From: DASRAJ01 sp035638255
Lineage (GTDB): Bacteria > Bacteroidota > Bacteroidia > Chitinophagales > UBA10324
Direction: 5' to 3'
DNA: 64,000 nucleotides
Assembly: GCA_035638255.1 (NCBI GenBank)
Contig: DASRAJ010000082.1
Coordinates: forward strand, 15,100 to 79,099
Of this stretch, positions 35,231 through 44,408 are shown in pieces (positions within the stretch are counted from its first letter, which is position 1; each line of letters starts with the position of its first letter). Made by a program: the position numbers and the translations under genes. Below the pieces are notes generated by a model. It ran no database searches. It was not told the DNA's origin and worked only from the letters and a program-made list of their open reading frames with translations.

Positions 35231-37513
35231 ATGATCAAATTAAACAAGATTAAAGGCATGTCAGGAATGTGCCTTGGTTTACTCGTTCTTATTGTTACAC
35301 AAACATTGCGGAGTTCGGCTCAAACAGCAGGACCCAGCAGCTCCCAATCACCATACTTAGTTCCGGTGAATTCAGGAGTCAGGTTCACTTCGATACTTAG
35401 TGCAAATGACAGTATCAATCATTACAAGTTATCCGGCATTCCCGATGGTCTCGGAGCTTTCGACAATGGAGACGGCACATTTACTTTGTTAGTGAATCAC
35501 GAAATAGTAAGCACGCTTGGAGTTGTGCGCGCTCATGGTTCAATAGGAGCATTTGTTTCAAAGTGGATCATCAACAAGCAGGACTTGTCTGTCGTCAGCG
35601 GCAGTGATCTCATTCAGAGTGTAAATCTTTGGAATGGCACCGGCTATGACGCTTACAATGCAGCGAATCCATCTTCGCTGGCAGCATTCGGCCGGTTCTG
35701 CTCTGCTGATCTGCCGCCTGTCTCGGCTTTCTATAACAGTCAATCAGGAAACGGAACCCCGGAACGCATTTACATGAATGGTGAAGAAGTAACCGACGGT
35801 CGCGCTATGGCTCACATTGTAACCGGATTGAATGGCGGAACATCCTATCAATTGCCCCAGATGGGCAAAATGGCTTTCGAGAATCAGGTGGCTAACGGCA
35901 CGGAGCAAGACAAGACTATTGTTGCCTGCACGGATGATGGAGCCATCACAACAAGCAATATTTACTTCTATGTAGGAACCAAGACAAACACAGGAACTGA
36001 AATTGATAAAGCCGGGCTTAGCAATGGAAAATTATATGGTGTCAAGATCAACGGCTATCCTCAGGAGCGGGTGAACTCGACTACAATCAATAACCCACCT
36101 GTACCCGGTACTCATTTTGATCTCGTTGATTTAGGTTCTGTGGCCGGGTTGACCGGGTCACAAGTGGATGCAGCAAGTTTAGCTGCAGGTGCAACTTATT
36201 TTTCGCGATGCGAAGACGGAGCATGGGATCCATCCAACCTCAATGATTTTTATTTTAACACCACGGATCAGCTTGACCAGGTGAATGATGGCATTGGAAC
36301 CCAGGTGGGCCGGTCACGGGTGTGGCACCTGCACTTCACTGACATTACAAATCCCGAATCGGGTGGAACTGTAGAAGCAGTTCTCGATGGAACGGAAGGA
36401 CAAAACATGCTCGACAACTTAACGATTGACCGTTCAGGTCACATCGTTAATCTGGAAGATGTAGGCAATGCTGCTCACAATGGAAAAATCTGGGATTACA
36501 ACATTTCAACTGATCTGCTCACTATGATTGGCAAGCACGATCCTGCCCGCTTTGGTGACATTGGTGTTGCTGCTACTGCTCCTTTCACTCAGGATGAGGA
36601 AACATCAGGGGTAATAGATGTACAGGCGCTGCTTGGTCCGGGCATGTTCCTCATTGATGACCAGGCACACTACACTACCGGCATCCCTGCCAATATTGTT
36701 GAAGGCGGACAACTCCTTTCGTTCTATAATCCACTGAGTAGTGATTGCAACAACTTCACTCCGTCAGTGACACCGGGAAGCAGCACCTATTGTCACGGCA
36801 CACAAATTACACTCAGGGCGAATGGTGGATATGGATTCACTTATCAATGGTATAAAGGAAATGCTACTCTTGTCGGAGCAACAAACGCGACATATAATGT
36901 ACTCACAAAAGGTACTTACTCAGTAGTTCAATCTAACGGCACATGCTCATGGGCTTCTGCAGTAACCATCAATATAATACCTACGCCGCAGGCTACCATT
37001 GTTGCCGGACGCGGATTGGATTTATGTCCGACCGGAAGTGTACCACTTAAAGCAGCCGGCAGCACTGCCAATTCTTATGCGTGGTATAAAGATGGTTTGG
37101 TGCTGAGCGGTGTTACGACTAAAAAAATTATTGTCAGTGAAACAGGAAACTACTCACTTGTTGTAACAAGTCCCGGCGGTTGTTCTGCGAGCTCATCTCC
37201 GGTTACAGTCGTTCAATCCTGTAAATTGAATGATGAGCAAGATGAAACCATTACATCACTCAAACTTTATCCCAATCCTGCTAACGGAAACTTTATTATT
37301 GAACTGAATGCTGCAAACACTTTGGAAACAACTGCGAATATTCAGGTGATAAATATGCTTGGCCAAATTGTCTATACAAATCAGGCAGCTATTTCAAACA
37401 ACAGGATTGTCCAGGAAGTAAAACCTGATGCATCTGTTCCCGCAGGAAATTATTTTGTAAGAGTAGCCATAGGGAGTAAAATTTATACTGGTCACATTAT
37501 TTACCAGAAGTAG
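35231..37513 (+). CDS. PhoX-like (DUF839) T9SS cargo protein
   Basis: A 760-residue exported protein. ATG 35231 (MIKLNKIKG) begins a signal peptide ending near SSAQ; a longer upstream frame is rejected. Residues about 30-510 match the PhoX/DUF839 phosphatase-like beta-propeller: DNGDGTFTLLVNHE, YMNGEEVTDGR, YFSRCEDGAWDPSNLNDFYF, DNLTIDRSGHIVNLEDVGN. Two Ig-like modules with YQWYKGNAT and YAWYKDG follow (about 515-680), then a type A sorting domain (LYPNPANGNFIIELN, VINMLGQIVY, VPAGNYFVRVA). PhoX enzymes are Ca/Fe alkaline phosphatases; activity here is inferred from family only. A strong terminator follows. Confidence 0.88.
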   Translation: MIKLNKIKGMSGMCLGLLVLIVTQTLRSSAQTAGPSSSQSPYLVPVNSGVRFTSILSANDSINHYKLSGIPDGLGAFDNGDGTFTLLVNHEIVSTLGVVRAHGSIGAFVSKWIINKQDLSVVSGSDLIQSVNLWNGTGYDAYNAANPSSLAAFGRFCSADLPPVSAFYNSQSGNGTPERIYMNGEEVTDGRAMAHIVTGLNGGTSYQLPQMGKMAFENQVANGTEQDKTIVACTDDGAITTSNIYFYVGTKTNTGTEIDKAGLSNGKLYGVKINGYPQERVNSTTINNPPVPGTHFDLVDLGSVAGLTGSQVDAASLAAGATYFSRCEDGAWDPSNLNDFYFNTTDQLDQVNDGIGTQVGRSRVWHLHFTDITNPESGGTVEAVLDGTEGQNMLDNLTIDRSGHIVNLEDVGNAAHNGKIWDYNISTDLLTMIGKHDPARFGDIGVAATAPFTQDEETSGVIDVQALLGPGMFLIDDQAHYTTGIPANIVEGGQLLSFYNPLSSDCNNFTPSVTPGSSTYCHGTQITLRANGGYGFTYQWYKGNATLVGATNATYNVLTKGTYSVVQSNGTCSWASAVTINIIPTPQATIVAGRGLDLCPTGSVPLKAAGSTANSYAWYKDGLVLSGVTTKKIIVSETGNYSLVVTSPGGCSASSSPVTVVQSCKLNDEQDETITSLKLYPNPANGNFIIELNAANTLETTANIQVINMLGQIVYTNQAAISNNRIVQEVKPDASVPAGNYFVRVAIGSKIYTGHIIYQK

Positions 37514-37531
37514 CATTGGTGGAATAGTAAA

Positions 37532-37566
37532 AACAAAACCCGTTCACATGCGGGTTTTGTTTTTTT
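37532..37566 (+). terminator. Rho-independent terminator after PhoX-like gene
   Basis: A perfect 10-bp stem (acaaaacccg with cgggttttgt), 8-base loop, followed by a T-run. It is 20 bases past the stop. Confidence 0.9.
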
Positions 37567-37748
37567 ATGGGTAAGCCGGAACTATTCAACCCACATTTTG
37601 TCCGTAGGACTCTGCGAGCAGTTCAATAAAATAAACCGCAGTTCGCCTTCATCATGGGATTTAAAGTTTTTGTAAAAATGTTTGGCATTCTTTTTCCCGG
37701 CTTGAAAAACTGATTATACAGAACCAAATCATCCCCCTGGCGGAAAAT

Positions 37749-38057
37749 TTATGCTTCCGTTTTCAATTTCTTTTTCTTTCCTGTCTCACTACGCTTCTTT
37801 TCATTCTTCACGTTCTCCTGGTTTCCATTTTTCGATTCCTTATCTATTTTCTTTTCCGGTGTTACATAGGCAAAGTAAACAGTCATCGCATTTTGACTAT
37901 CAGGAGAAGAATGAACAATTCCGATGATGGTGGCTTTGTCAACGTGAAGTGTTTCTTCCAAATGCTTTTTGAAATTATTCATGAAGTCGTTTGCATTGAT
38001 GGTACCGTTGCTGGCGAATGCTGCCAGGGTGTGCTTCTTAATTTTATTCAGTTGCAT
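37749..38057 (-). CDS. Small lysine-rich hypothetical protein
   Basis: A 102-residue protein. ATG 38057 (MQLNKIKKHTLAAFA) is preferred; the longer frame from 38162 begins in AT-rich leader. The first 70 residues form a compact domain (FMNNFKKHLEETLHVDKATIIGIVHS, MTVYFAYVTPEKK). The C-terminal 30 residues are a run of lysine, glutamate and asparagine that may be disordered or bind nucleic acid. I do not recognise a family. It is divergent from the next gene. Confidence 0.55.
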   Translation of the reverse strand: MQLNKIKKHTLAAFASNGTINANDFMNNFKKHLEETLHVDKATIIGIVHSSPDSQNAMTVYFAYVTPEKKIDKESKNGNQENVKNEKKRSETGKKKKLKTEA

Positions 38058-38370
38058 GGTGTAGTTTTTTATTTGAAGTGATAAAGGAAGATAGATGTGA
38101 GCAGAAATAAAAGCACAAAAGGAAAACTTAACATTGAAACCTTTCTGCGTTATCTGATCCACAAAGAATTCTTATTGAAAACAGGCATTCACTATTGAAT
38201 GTATTCAGAAGATTAAGTCAATTGAAACACGTCGTTAAATTTTTCTTCCCATGTGAACTTACAGTTTTCACTCCCTCCATTCATTCATCATCACATAAGG
38301 CAGTATGAACGTTGCCGAAATAGTGCCCCGATACTTTTGCCCCTTCATAAAACCAAAAACAAAAAAAATT
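38058..38370. other. Intergenic region between divergent genes 38057 and 38371
   Basis: About 310 bases, AT rich, containing a plus-strand in-frame leader for the next gene from 38305. No repeat or promoter could be pinned down. Confidence 0.4.
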
Positions 38371-40518
38371 ATGTCAACAAAACTCTTACTCAAAATCACG
38401 ACGCTGATTGTTCTGGTGGTGGCATTCAACATCGTGAAAACGCTTGCATCAACCATTGTGGTGAACAGCAACGTTTCCGTCAGCACCACCTGGCAGGCAA
38501 AGAACAAATATGTTATCACGGGTATCATTTATGTAACAAACAATGCCACACTCACCATTGAGGCCGGAACGTGGATTCAGGGTGACAGCGCAACAAAAGG
38601 AAGTCTTGTTGTAACGCGGGGAGCAAAAATTATGGCTATTGGAACAGCTTGCAAACCGATCGTTTTCACGTCGGCAAAGTCTGCAGGTCATCGTGCCCGT
38701 GGCGATTGGGGCGGCTTGATTCTTCTTGGCTATGCGAACGTGAATTGGCCGGGTGATACCGGTCATATTGAGGGCATTACTCCTAACCCTAACACGCTTT
38801 ACGGTGGTGGTGCGTCCCCCAATGATGCCGATAACTCCGGAACGCTACAATATGTGAGAATTGAGTTTGCAGGAATTGCACTTTCGCCCAACAATGAAAT
38901 CAACGGTCTCACCTTCGGCGGTGTAGGAAGCGGAACAACCATTGATCACATTCAGGTCAGTTATTCGAATGATGACTCTTACGAATGGTTTGGCGGAACT
39001 GTAAACTGCAAGTACCTCATTGCTTATGACGGTATTGATGATGACTTTGATACTGACAACGGTTACTCGGGCAAAATCCAGTTTGCTCTTGGCATGCGAG
39101 ATCCTTCAGTGGCCGATGTTTCAGGTTCAAAATCTTTTGAATCAGATAACGACCCGACAGGGACAACGAACACTCCGCAGACGAGCGCTATTTTCCAAAA
39201 CGTGACTGCTTTAGGCGGTTCGTCAAACAACGGACCTACCAATCCTCTCTTCAATGAAAGCGCACACATACGCCGCAATTCGAACATCCACATCAACAAC
39301 TCAATTATGATGGGCTTCCCTCTTGGAATTTTGGTTGACGGCTCAAAGTCAATTTTTAATTGTCAAGGTTCCTCTTTATTGAATAATAATTATCTCGAGC
39401 AAGCAACAGGAAAGTATATCAAGTTTGCCGGCTGGACCAACCCTCAACCGGATCTTGCCAATGGTGATACTGCGACTGCACGCACTAACATCGAGGGTAA
39501 TGGCAACGTTTTAAGTACGACCTACAGTGGTGTTCTTACAGATCCTGATTTTCCGGCTTCGTCTCCCGACGATTTCGTTCCTGCTGCGGGCAATCCTTTG
39601 CCGTCAAGTAACACTTCACTATACTCAGGTGGTTTCTGGACATCGGTTTCTTATGTGGGCGCTTTCAATCCCGCAGGAGATAATTGGGCCGGTGACTGGA
39701 CAAACTTTGATCCTGTAAATGCTACCTACACCGTAAAGATAAATTTTACACCTACGGTAACCACCACCTTAATCACGGACGCAATTTGTCCTAATACAGG
39801 TGCTGTTGATATAAGCGTAAGTGGTGGAACTACTCCATATTCTTATTCATGGTCTAACGGAGCAACTACTCAGGACATTAGCTCAGTTGCCAAGGGTTCA
39901 TATACTGTTACTGTTTCTGACGCCGGCAAGAATTGCAGTGTTACTCCGAAGAAATACAGTGTGAAAAGTGAACTTCCTATTCTTACCGGTTGCAACGCTA
40001 CTTCTACGAGCATTACGGTCTTTTGGTCCGGCAATTTAGCAGGACATGTTACCGGATACCAAATCCGTTATAAGAAACATACTGTTTCAACTTATGGAGC
40101 TTACATCAATGTTGGAAATGGTACCAGCACCACCATCACCGGGTTGCTATCGAATACTCAGTATGATTTTCAACTCCGGGGAACCTGCACAAGCGGAAAC
40201 ACCGGTGTTTCTACTGCTCTAACCTGCGCCACAACTGCACGTTTGTCCGGCGAAAACAGCAGCAGCGGGCCAGTGCTGAATATTTACCCGAATCCATCAA
40301 CCGGGCAATTCAAAATTGACTTGAATGGATTTGCATCCGGCTCCCTGGTATCTGTGAAAGTGTCGAATGTTCTTGGTGAAGTAGTCTACAGTTTGGCGAA
40401 CGCTTCGACAGACGCTTCGATTAACATGAACCTCGGCAGTCTTCCTTCGGGAATGTACCATGCAGTTATATCTGATGGAACAAATCAACTTACTCAGAAC
40501 ATCATCCTTAACAAGTAG
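38371..40518 (+). CDS. T9SS cargo protein with beta-helix-like body, SprB-like repeat and FN3
   Basis: A 715-residue exported protein. ATG 38371 (MSTKLLLKITTLIVLVVAF) starts the signal peptide. Residues about 25-445 are a repetitive body with NATLTIEAGTWIQGD, RGAKIMAIGTACKPIVFTS, RGDWGGLILLGYAN, GTLQYVRIEFAGI and DDSYEWFGGTVNCKYLIAY, typical of large right-handed beta-helix-like surface proteins in Bacteroidota. A SprB-like repeat (VSGGTTPYSYSWSNGATTQ) and an FN3 domain (VTGYQIRYKKH) follow. The sorting domain has IYPNPSTGQFKIDL, VLGEVVYSL, LPSGMYHAVI. The function is unknown. A perfect terminator follows. Confidence 0.87.
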   Translation: MSTKLLLKITTLIVLVVAFNIVKTLASTIVVNSNVSVSTTWQAKNKYVITGIIYVTNNATLTIEAGTWIQGDSATKGSLVVTRGAKIMAIGTACKPIVFTSAKSAGHRARGDWGGLILLGYANVNWPGDTGHIEGITPNPNTLYGGGASPNDADNSGTLQYVRIEFAGIALSPNNEINGLTFGGVGSGTTIDHIQVSYSNDDSYEWFGGTVNCKYLIAYDGIDDDFDTDNGYSGKIQFALGMRDPSVADVSGSKSFESDNDPTGTTNTPQTSAIFQNVTALGGSSNNGPTNPLFNESAHIRRNSNIHINNSIMMGFPLGILVDGSKSIFNCQGSSLLNNNYLEQATGKYIKFAGWTNPQPDLANGDTATARTNIEGNGNVLSTTYSGVLTDPDFPASSPDDFVPAAGNPLPSSNTSLYSGGFWTSVSYVGAFNPAGDNWAGDWTNFDPVNATYTVKINFTPTVTTTLITDAICPNTGAVDISVSGGTTPYSYSWSNGATTQDISSVAKGSYTVTVSDAGKNCSVTPKKYSVKSELPILTGCNATSTSITVFWSGNLAGHVTGYQIRYKKHTVSTYGAYINVGNGTSTTITGLLSNTQYDFQLRGTCTSGNTGVSTALTCATTARLSGENSSSGPVLNIYPNPSTGQFKIDLNGFASGSLVSVKVSNVLGEVVYSLANASTDASINMNLGSLPSGMYHAVISDGTNQLTQNIILNK

Positions 40519-40558
40519 CATTTGATGAAGAATGATTAATAAGACGAATGACAAGTAA

Positions 40559-40597
40559 AATGAGGCGCACTCCGGTGCGCCTCATTTGCATTTTTTT
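40559..40597 (+). terminator. Rho-independent terminator after 38371 gene
   Basis: A perfect 12-bp stem (aatgaggcgcac with gtgcgcctcatt), tccg tetraloop, followed by gcatttttttt. Because the stem is flanked by A's on the left and T's on the right it could act on both strands. Confidence 0.92.
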
Positions 40598-40620
40598 CCA
40601 AACTAAAAAAATTCAACTCA

Positions 40621-41964
40621 ATGAAAAACAAAATTCTCCTTCTCCTTTTTCTTTTCCCGGTTTCTTTAATGGCGCAACAGCCTCATCATTCCGGCTACAA
40701 TGATTGGTTGCATAACCACCCTTCACTTGATCATGGACAATTCAATAAATGTTTAGCTCAGTCCAAATTACGCGACATGACTTACTTTCTTAGCGGAACC
40801 CGCCGGGATACATTCGATCTGCCGGGGGCAGTGTTCAATGTAGCTGACTCAGCTCAATATCTCTACAACCTTGACTCTGACTCTTCGCTCAACCGTTATG
40901 TCAAGCTCATTCACGATGTTGACAGCGGCTGGATCAATTATCTTGCTTATTACTATGGTTATGATGCGCAGTATAATAATGATACTGTCATGCTTTCATT
41001 TTGGGACAATTCCAATTTAGTCTGGCTTGCCCAGCAGTTGACTGTAAACACGTTTGATGCGAACAATAATGTGCTATCGTCTACTTTTTACATTTGGGAT
41101 TCGAGCTATTGGAAAAACGCAAGCCAGGTATTATATGCCTATGATACCAGCTTCAATTTGATCCTGCAAACTCAGCTAAGCTGGAACGGAGTCTCATGGG
41201 ATGAGCTTTCAAAATTTGCTTTCTCTTATGATGCAAATAATAATCGTATCGGGGAAATTGATTCCATTGGGGGTGCGCCTGTATATAAGTATATCACCTC
41301 TTACGACTCCTCCAATTATGAAACGCAAAACATTCAGCAAACATGGAATGGCAGCACCTGGAAAAACGCTTGGAGAGATACGCTGTCGTACGATGCCAAT
41401 TACAATGTGGTAATTTATGAGCGACGTGCCTGGCATTCAGGGAGCTTCTCACTCACTGATACCAAATATGCCTATATGTTCAATGGAATGAATCAGCTCA
41501 TAGAGCGAATTGATTCCAATGGCGATGGTGCTTCGGGTTATTTTCCGGCATACAACTACACCTACACGTATGACGTGAATAATAACATGAGCTATCAATT
41601 GCAGCAGCGTTACAATCCTGCCACTGTTTCATTCGATAATACGGAGCAGATATTCTATTACTACACTACCATTATTTCAGGATTGAATTTTCCGGATGCT
41701 GACGAGGCATTTAGCTGCAAGCTCTATCCTAATCCTGCGCAGGAATCATTGGAAATTATGATGTACGCCGCGCACGCATCGAACATTGATTTGCAGGTGC
41801 TGAACGTGAACGGACAAATTATTTCCAATAACCAGTACACTCTGAAAGCAGGATATAATTTTCTAAGGATGGATGTATCGGAATTATCTTCCGGAATTTA
41901 TTGCGCCCGCATTCTTGATGGTCAAACCAAAACACAAAGTGTAAATCGTTTTATAAAGGAATAA
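40621..41964 (+). CDS. T9SS cargo protein with YD-type repeats
   Basis: A 447-residue exported protein. The signal peptide is residues 1-19 (KILLLLFLFPVSLMAQ). The middle is a series of ~40-residue repeats with F/Y-x-Y-D-A-N-N-N cores (FSYDANNNRIGEI, LSYDANYNVVIYE, YTYDVNNNMSYQL) and W-x-x-N/S-x-x-W motifs, similar to YD/RHS-like repeats in surface proteins. The sorting domain is LYPNPAQESLEIMM, VLNVNGQII, LSSGIYCARI and RFIKE. The function is unknown. It starts 24 bases past the terminator of the preceding gene. Confidence 0.86.
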   Translation: MKNKILLLLFLFPVSLMAQQPHHSGYNDWLHNHPSLDHGQFNKCLAQSKLRDMTYFLSGTRRDTFDLPGAVFNVADSAQYLYNLDSDSSLNRYVKLIHDVDSGWINYLAYYYGYDAQYNNDTVMLSFWDNSNLVWLAQQLTVNTFDANNNVLSSTFYIWDSSYWKNASQVLYAYDTSFNLILQTQLSWNGVSWDELSKFAFSYDANNNRIGEIDSIGGAPVYKYITSYDSSNYETQNIQQTWNGSTWKNAWRDTLSYDANYNVVIYERRAWHSGSFSLTDTKYAYMFNGMNQLIERIDSNGDGASGYFPAYNYTYTYDVNNNMSYQLQQRYNPATVSFDNTEQIFYYYTTIISGLNFPDADEAFSCKLYPNPAQESLEIMMYAAHASNIDLQVLNVNGQIISNNQYTLKAGYNFLRMDVSELSSGIYCARILDGQTKTQSVNRFIKE

Positions 41965-42033
41965 CGTTTAATTTCTTTTAATGGAACTCTTCGGAAAATA
42001 CATTAATTGTGAATCGAAGAAGTTTTCGACAAG

Positions 42034-42285
42034 CTTCTAATGACAACCATCCCCGCAACCCCCGACCCCTAAAGGGGAGAGCCTCGCACTCGTTAAGCGA
42101 GCGGGGTTCTCCTTCAGGAGTTAGAGGTGCAGCGAGGGTGAATGACATTGCCAAAGAACTCGATTGAAAATAGTTTGTGCTTCTAATGACAACCCTCTCC
42201 GCAACCCCCGACCCCTAAAGGGGAGAGCCTCGCACTCGTCAAGCGAGAGGGGTTCTCCTTCAGGAGTTAGAGGTGCAGCGAGAGC
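42034..42285. repeat. Two tandem ~105-bp palindromic repeats (42034-42137 and 42180-42285)
   Basis: The two copies start with cttctaatgacaacc and end with gttagaggtgcagcgag, are almost identical, and have a 146-base period. Each is an imperfect palindrome: a left cccctaaaggggag hairpin, a central ctcg...cgag hairpin and a right ctccttcaggag hairpin. The right ends resemble those of the repeats at 30833 and 31336. The 510-base gap between 41965 and 42474 holds this pair and a terminator, no gene. Confidence 0.85.
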
Positions 42286-42319
42286 CTGTCGAAAGGTTAT
42301 TTTCTGAAGAGGTCTAATG

Positions 42320-42355
42320 AAAAAAAACGGGGTGAGCAATCGCTCCGTTTTTTTT
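42320..42355. terminator. Bidirectional terminator between convergent genes
   Basis: A hairpin with A-run on the left (aaaaaaacgg), an inner gagc/gctc stem around aatc, and T-run on the right (ccgtttttttt). It lies between the 40621 gene (plus) and the DUF983 gene (minus) and can serve both. Confidence 0.7.
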
Positions 42356-42474
42356 GCAGCAGGCAAAACCAAAAAAAATCCGGTCGCGATAAATTTCCAT
42401 GCCGTCCTCTGATCTCGCAGCATTGCGGGATTCACACAAGACAGGAGCAACTTCAATAAAGGAAGTGAATTCAT

Positions 42475-42879
42475 TTACTTGATCGGCAACTCCGCTTTTT
42501 CGAATGCCTCGCGGCTGAACGGGACATTCAATTGCAGCCATATAACTCTCGAGTACCGGAAAAATAACGGGAACATCAACAGCAGCAGAATCGCATTTCC
42601 AAAGACGACAAAATAAAGATGGAACCCGAAGATCGCCCAGATCAATGCGACATTGATTGCTGAAAAAATAATTGTTAATCCGTAGGACATGTACATGGCT
42701 CCCCAGTAAAAACCGGTTTCAAGAACATAAGGCTGACCACAGACAGGGCAACTTTGCGGCATGTGGCTCAACTCGCTAAGTGCGTAAGGGTTTTTATTGG
42801 TGAACATATCGCCGTGATGGCAATGCGGGCACTTCATGTAGAGAAATGAATAGAGGTGACTTTCCTTTTTCAATGACAT
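42475..42879 (-). CDS. DUF983 family membrane protein
   Basis: A 134-residue inner-membrane protein. The N-terminal Cys-rich part has a CPHCHHGDMF motif and a second CPVCGQPY motif, forming a likely zinc-ribbon-like knuckle as in DUF983 proteins. Two transmembrane helices follow (GLTIIFSAINVALIWAIFGF and FVVFGNAILLLLMFPLFF). The function of the family is unknown. Confidence 0.9.
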   Translation of the reverse strand: MSLKKESHLYSFLYMKCPHCHHGDMFTNKNPYALSELSHMPQSCPVCGQPYVLETGFYWGAMYMSYGLTIIFSAINVALIWAIFGFHLYFVVFGNAILLLLMFPLFFRYSRVIWLQLNVPFSREAFEKAELPIK

Positions 42880-42984
42880 CGTACTGCAAAGTACGGTTGA
42901 ATTTATATGGCACTTGAAAAGGGATCAGATGAACAGACTCACCGGCCTGCTGTAAGGCCACGAAAATATTTCTTCAATGTCCTT

Positions 42985-44184
42985 TCACTCAACCAATATT
43001 CTTTCAGCCCCGGATTGCAGGCCGGATTGCCAGCGTAAAAAATAAACGCCGGCTGAGAACTGCGAAAGGGGCAGCTCGTATTTAGTTGTTGACTGTGGAA
43101 TAAATATTTTTTCTGAAACGATTCTTCCACTGATGTCTTCCATGAAACAAGAAACCAGTTCATGACCGGGTGGTAAATTCAAAATGATATTTGAAGACGT
43201 CGGTTGCGGATACAGAGAAAATAAATTGGATGAGGCTGTGCTGATACCTGTGGCACCCGAACTCGTATGAATGATTGTTCCCGCCCAACCTATAGCCCAG
43301 CCCTGTCCTGAAGGATTTATTTGAATGCTGTATAAGTATTCGCTTGTGCCTGAGTTTTGAGGAGTCCAGCTATTTCCTCCGTCATTCGTGGAGATAATAA
43401 CTCCGCCTGCGCCGGCGGCAATTCCGTGCAATGCATCAGTGAAATGAATATCGTACAAATCTGTTGAAACACCCGACGTCATCAGCGTCCAGTTATTTCC
43501 GCCGTCAGTAGTTTTCAGGAGCTGTCCATTGGAGCAGGCTGCCCATCCGTTTTGAGCATCGAAAAAAAATAATCCTTCCACCCAATCAAACACCCCATCA
43601 CTTTGCGTACTCCATGATGAGCCGCCATTGGTGGTATGAATAATCAAACCATCGTAGCCGGCTGCCCAGCCATTGTTTGCATCCGTAAACCATATAGAAG
43701 ATAATTCAGGATTGGAAATTTCTGTCTGATCGGTAAAGTAAATTCCAGCGTCCACCGTGTTTTCAATAATGGCATTTACACCGGTGATCCATCCCGTTGA
43801 AGCATCAATGAAAAAGACATCGCGGAATTCTTCCGTGGTACCTGCTGACAGCGATGTCCAGTTATCTCCGCCATCCGATGTATGAAGTATGGTTCCGTTG
43901 TGCCCGACGATCCATCCTTCTGTTTCACTTATCATGTCAATTGCCCGCAGCCACTCAATGGTACCTGCATCCTGGGGCTGCCAGTTATTTCCGCCATCGG
44001 TAGTATGCAGGAGGGTGCCTCCGTTACCAACTACCCAGCCGGTTGAATCATTGATGAAAGTTACCTCGCTCAGGAGAGCGCTCGTTCCCGATACTTGCGG
44101 AGACCACGCTTGCGCAAAGGTTTGAAATGCAGAACACAACAGGAAAACAAGTGTGGTTAAACTTCCGAGTAAAGTTGATTGCAT
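42985..44184 (-). CDS. Ycf48-like beta-propeller T9SS cargo protein
   Basis: A 399-residue exported protein. The signal peptide is residues 1-24. Seven or so Ycf48/BNR-type repeats fill about 28-310, each with L-x-D/E-x-x-F-x-D...G-W-x-x-G...I-x-H-T-x-D-G-G-x-x-W (e.g. GNGGTLLHTTDGGNNW, GHNGTILHTSDGGDNW), making one propeller. The type A sorting domain is LYPQPTSSNIILNLP, MEDISGRIVSE, FSAGVYFLRW, RILVE. Ycf48 folds assist photosystem II in cyanobacteria; here it is a secreted relative with unknown ligand. Confidence 0.9.
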   Translation of the reverse strand: MQSTLLGSLTTLVFLLCSAFQTFAQAWSPQVSGTSALLSEVTFINDSTGWVVGNGGTLLHTTDGGNNWQPQDAGTIEWLRAIDMISETEGWIVGHNGTILHTSDGGDNWTSLSAGTTEEFRDVFFIDASTGWITGVNAIIENTVDAGIYFTDQTEISNPELSSIWFTDANNGWAAGYDGLIIHTTNGGSSWSTQSDGVFDWVEGLFFFDAQNGWAACSNGQLLKTTDGGNNWTLMTSGVSTDLYDIHFTDALHGIAAGAGGVIISTNDGGNSWTPQNSGTSEYLYSIQINPSGQGWAIGWAGTIIHTSSGATGISTASSNLFSLYPQPTSSNIILNLPPGHELVSCFMEDISGRIVSEKIFIPQSTTKYELPLSQFSAGVYFLRWQSGLQSGAERILVE

Positions 44185-44408
44185 AGTGGATGTTTTGATT
44201 AGCGATGAGTTAATCCTTGTTTCGAATACGACGAAGTTATCTGTTAATCAAAGGGAATAAAAGTTAAAAAATCATAAAGGAGAATTTTATTGGAGTATCG
44301 TAGTGAGTAGAGTGGTGGAGTAGGAAGGAAAATTTATGTAAACAATCGGCGAGTAGAGCTACGTTGAGATGCCTGCCGATAAAAAAATTTCGAGTAGGTT
44401 TGGAAGGA

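Noticed and set aside
42034..42285. CRISPR array
   Set aside because: Only two long (~105 bp) palindromic copies with a single spacer-sized gap and no cas genes; they are intergenic repeats.
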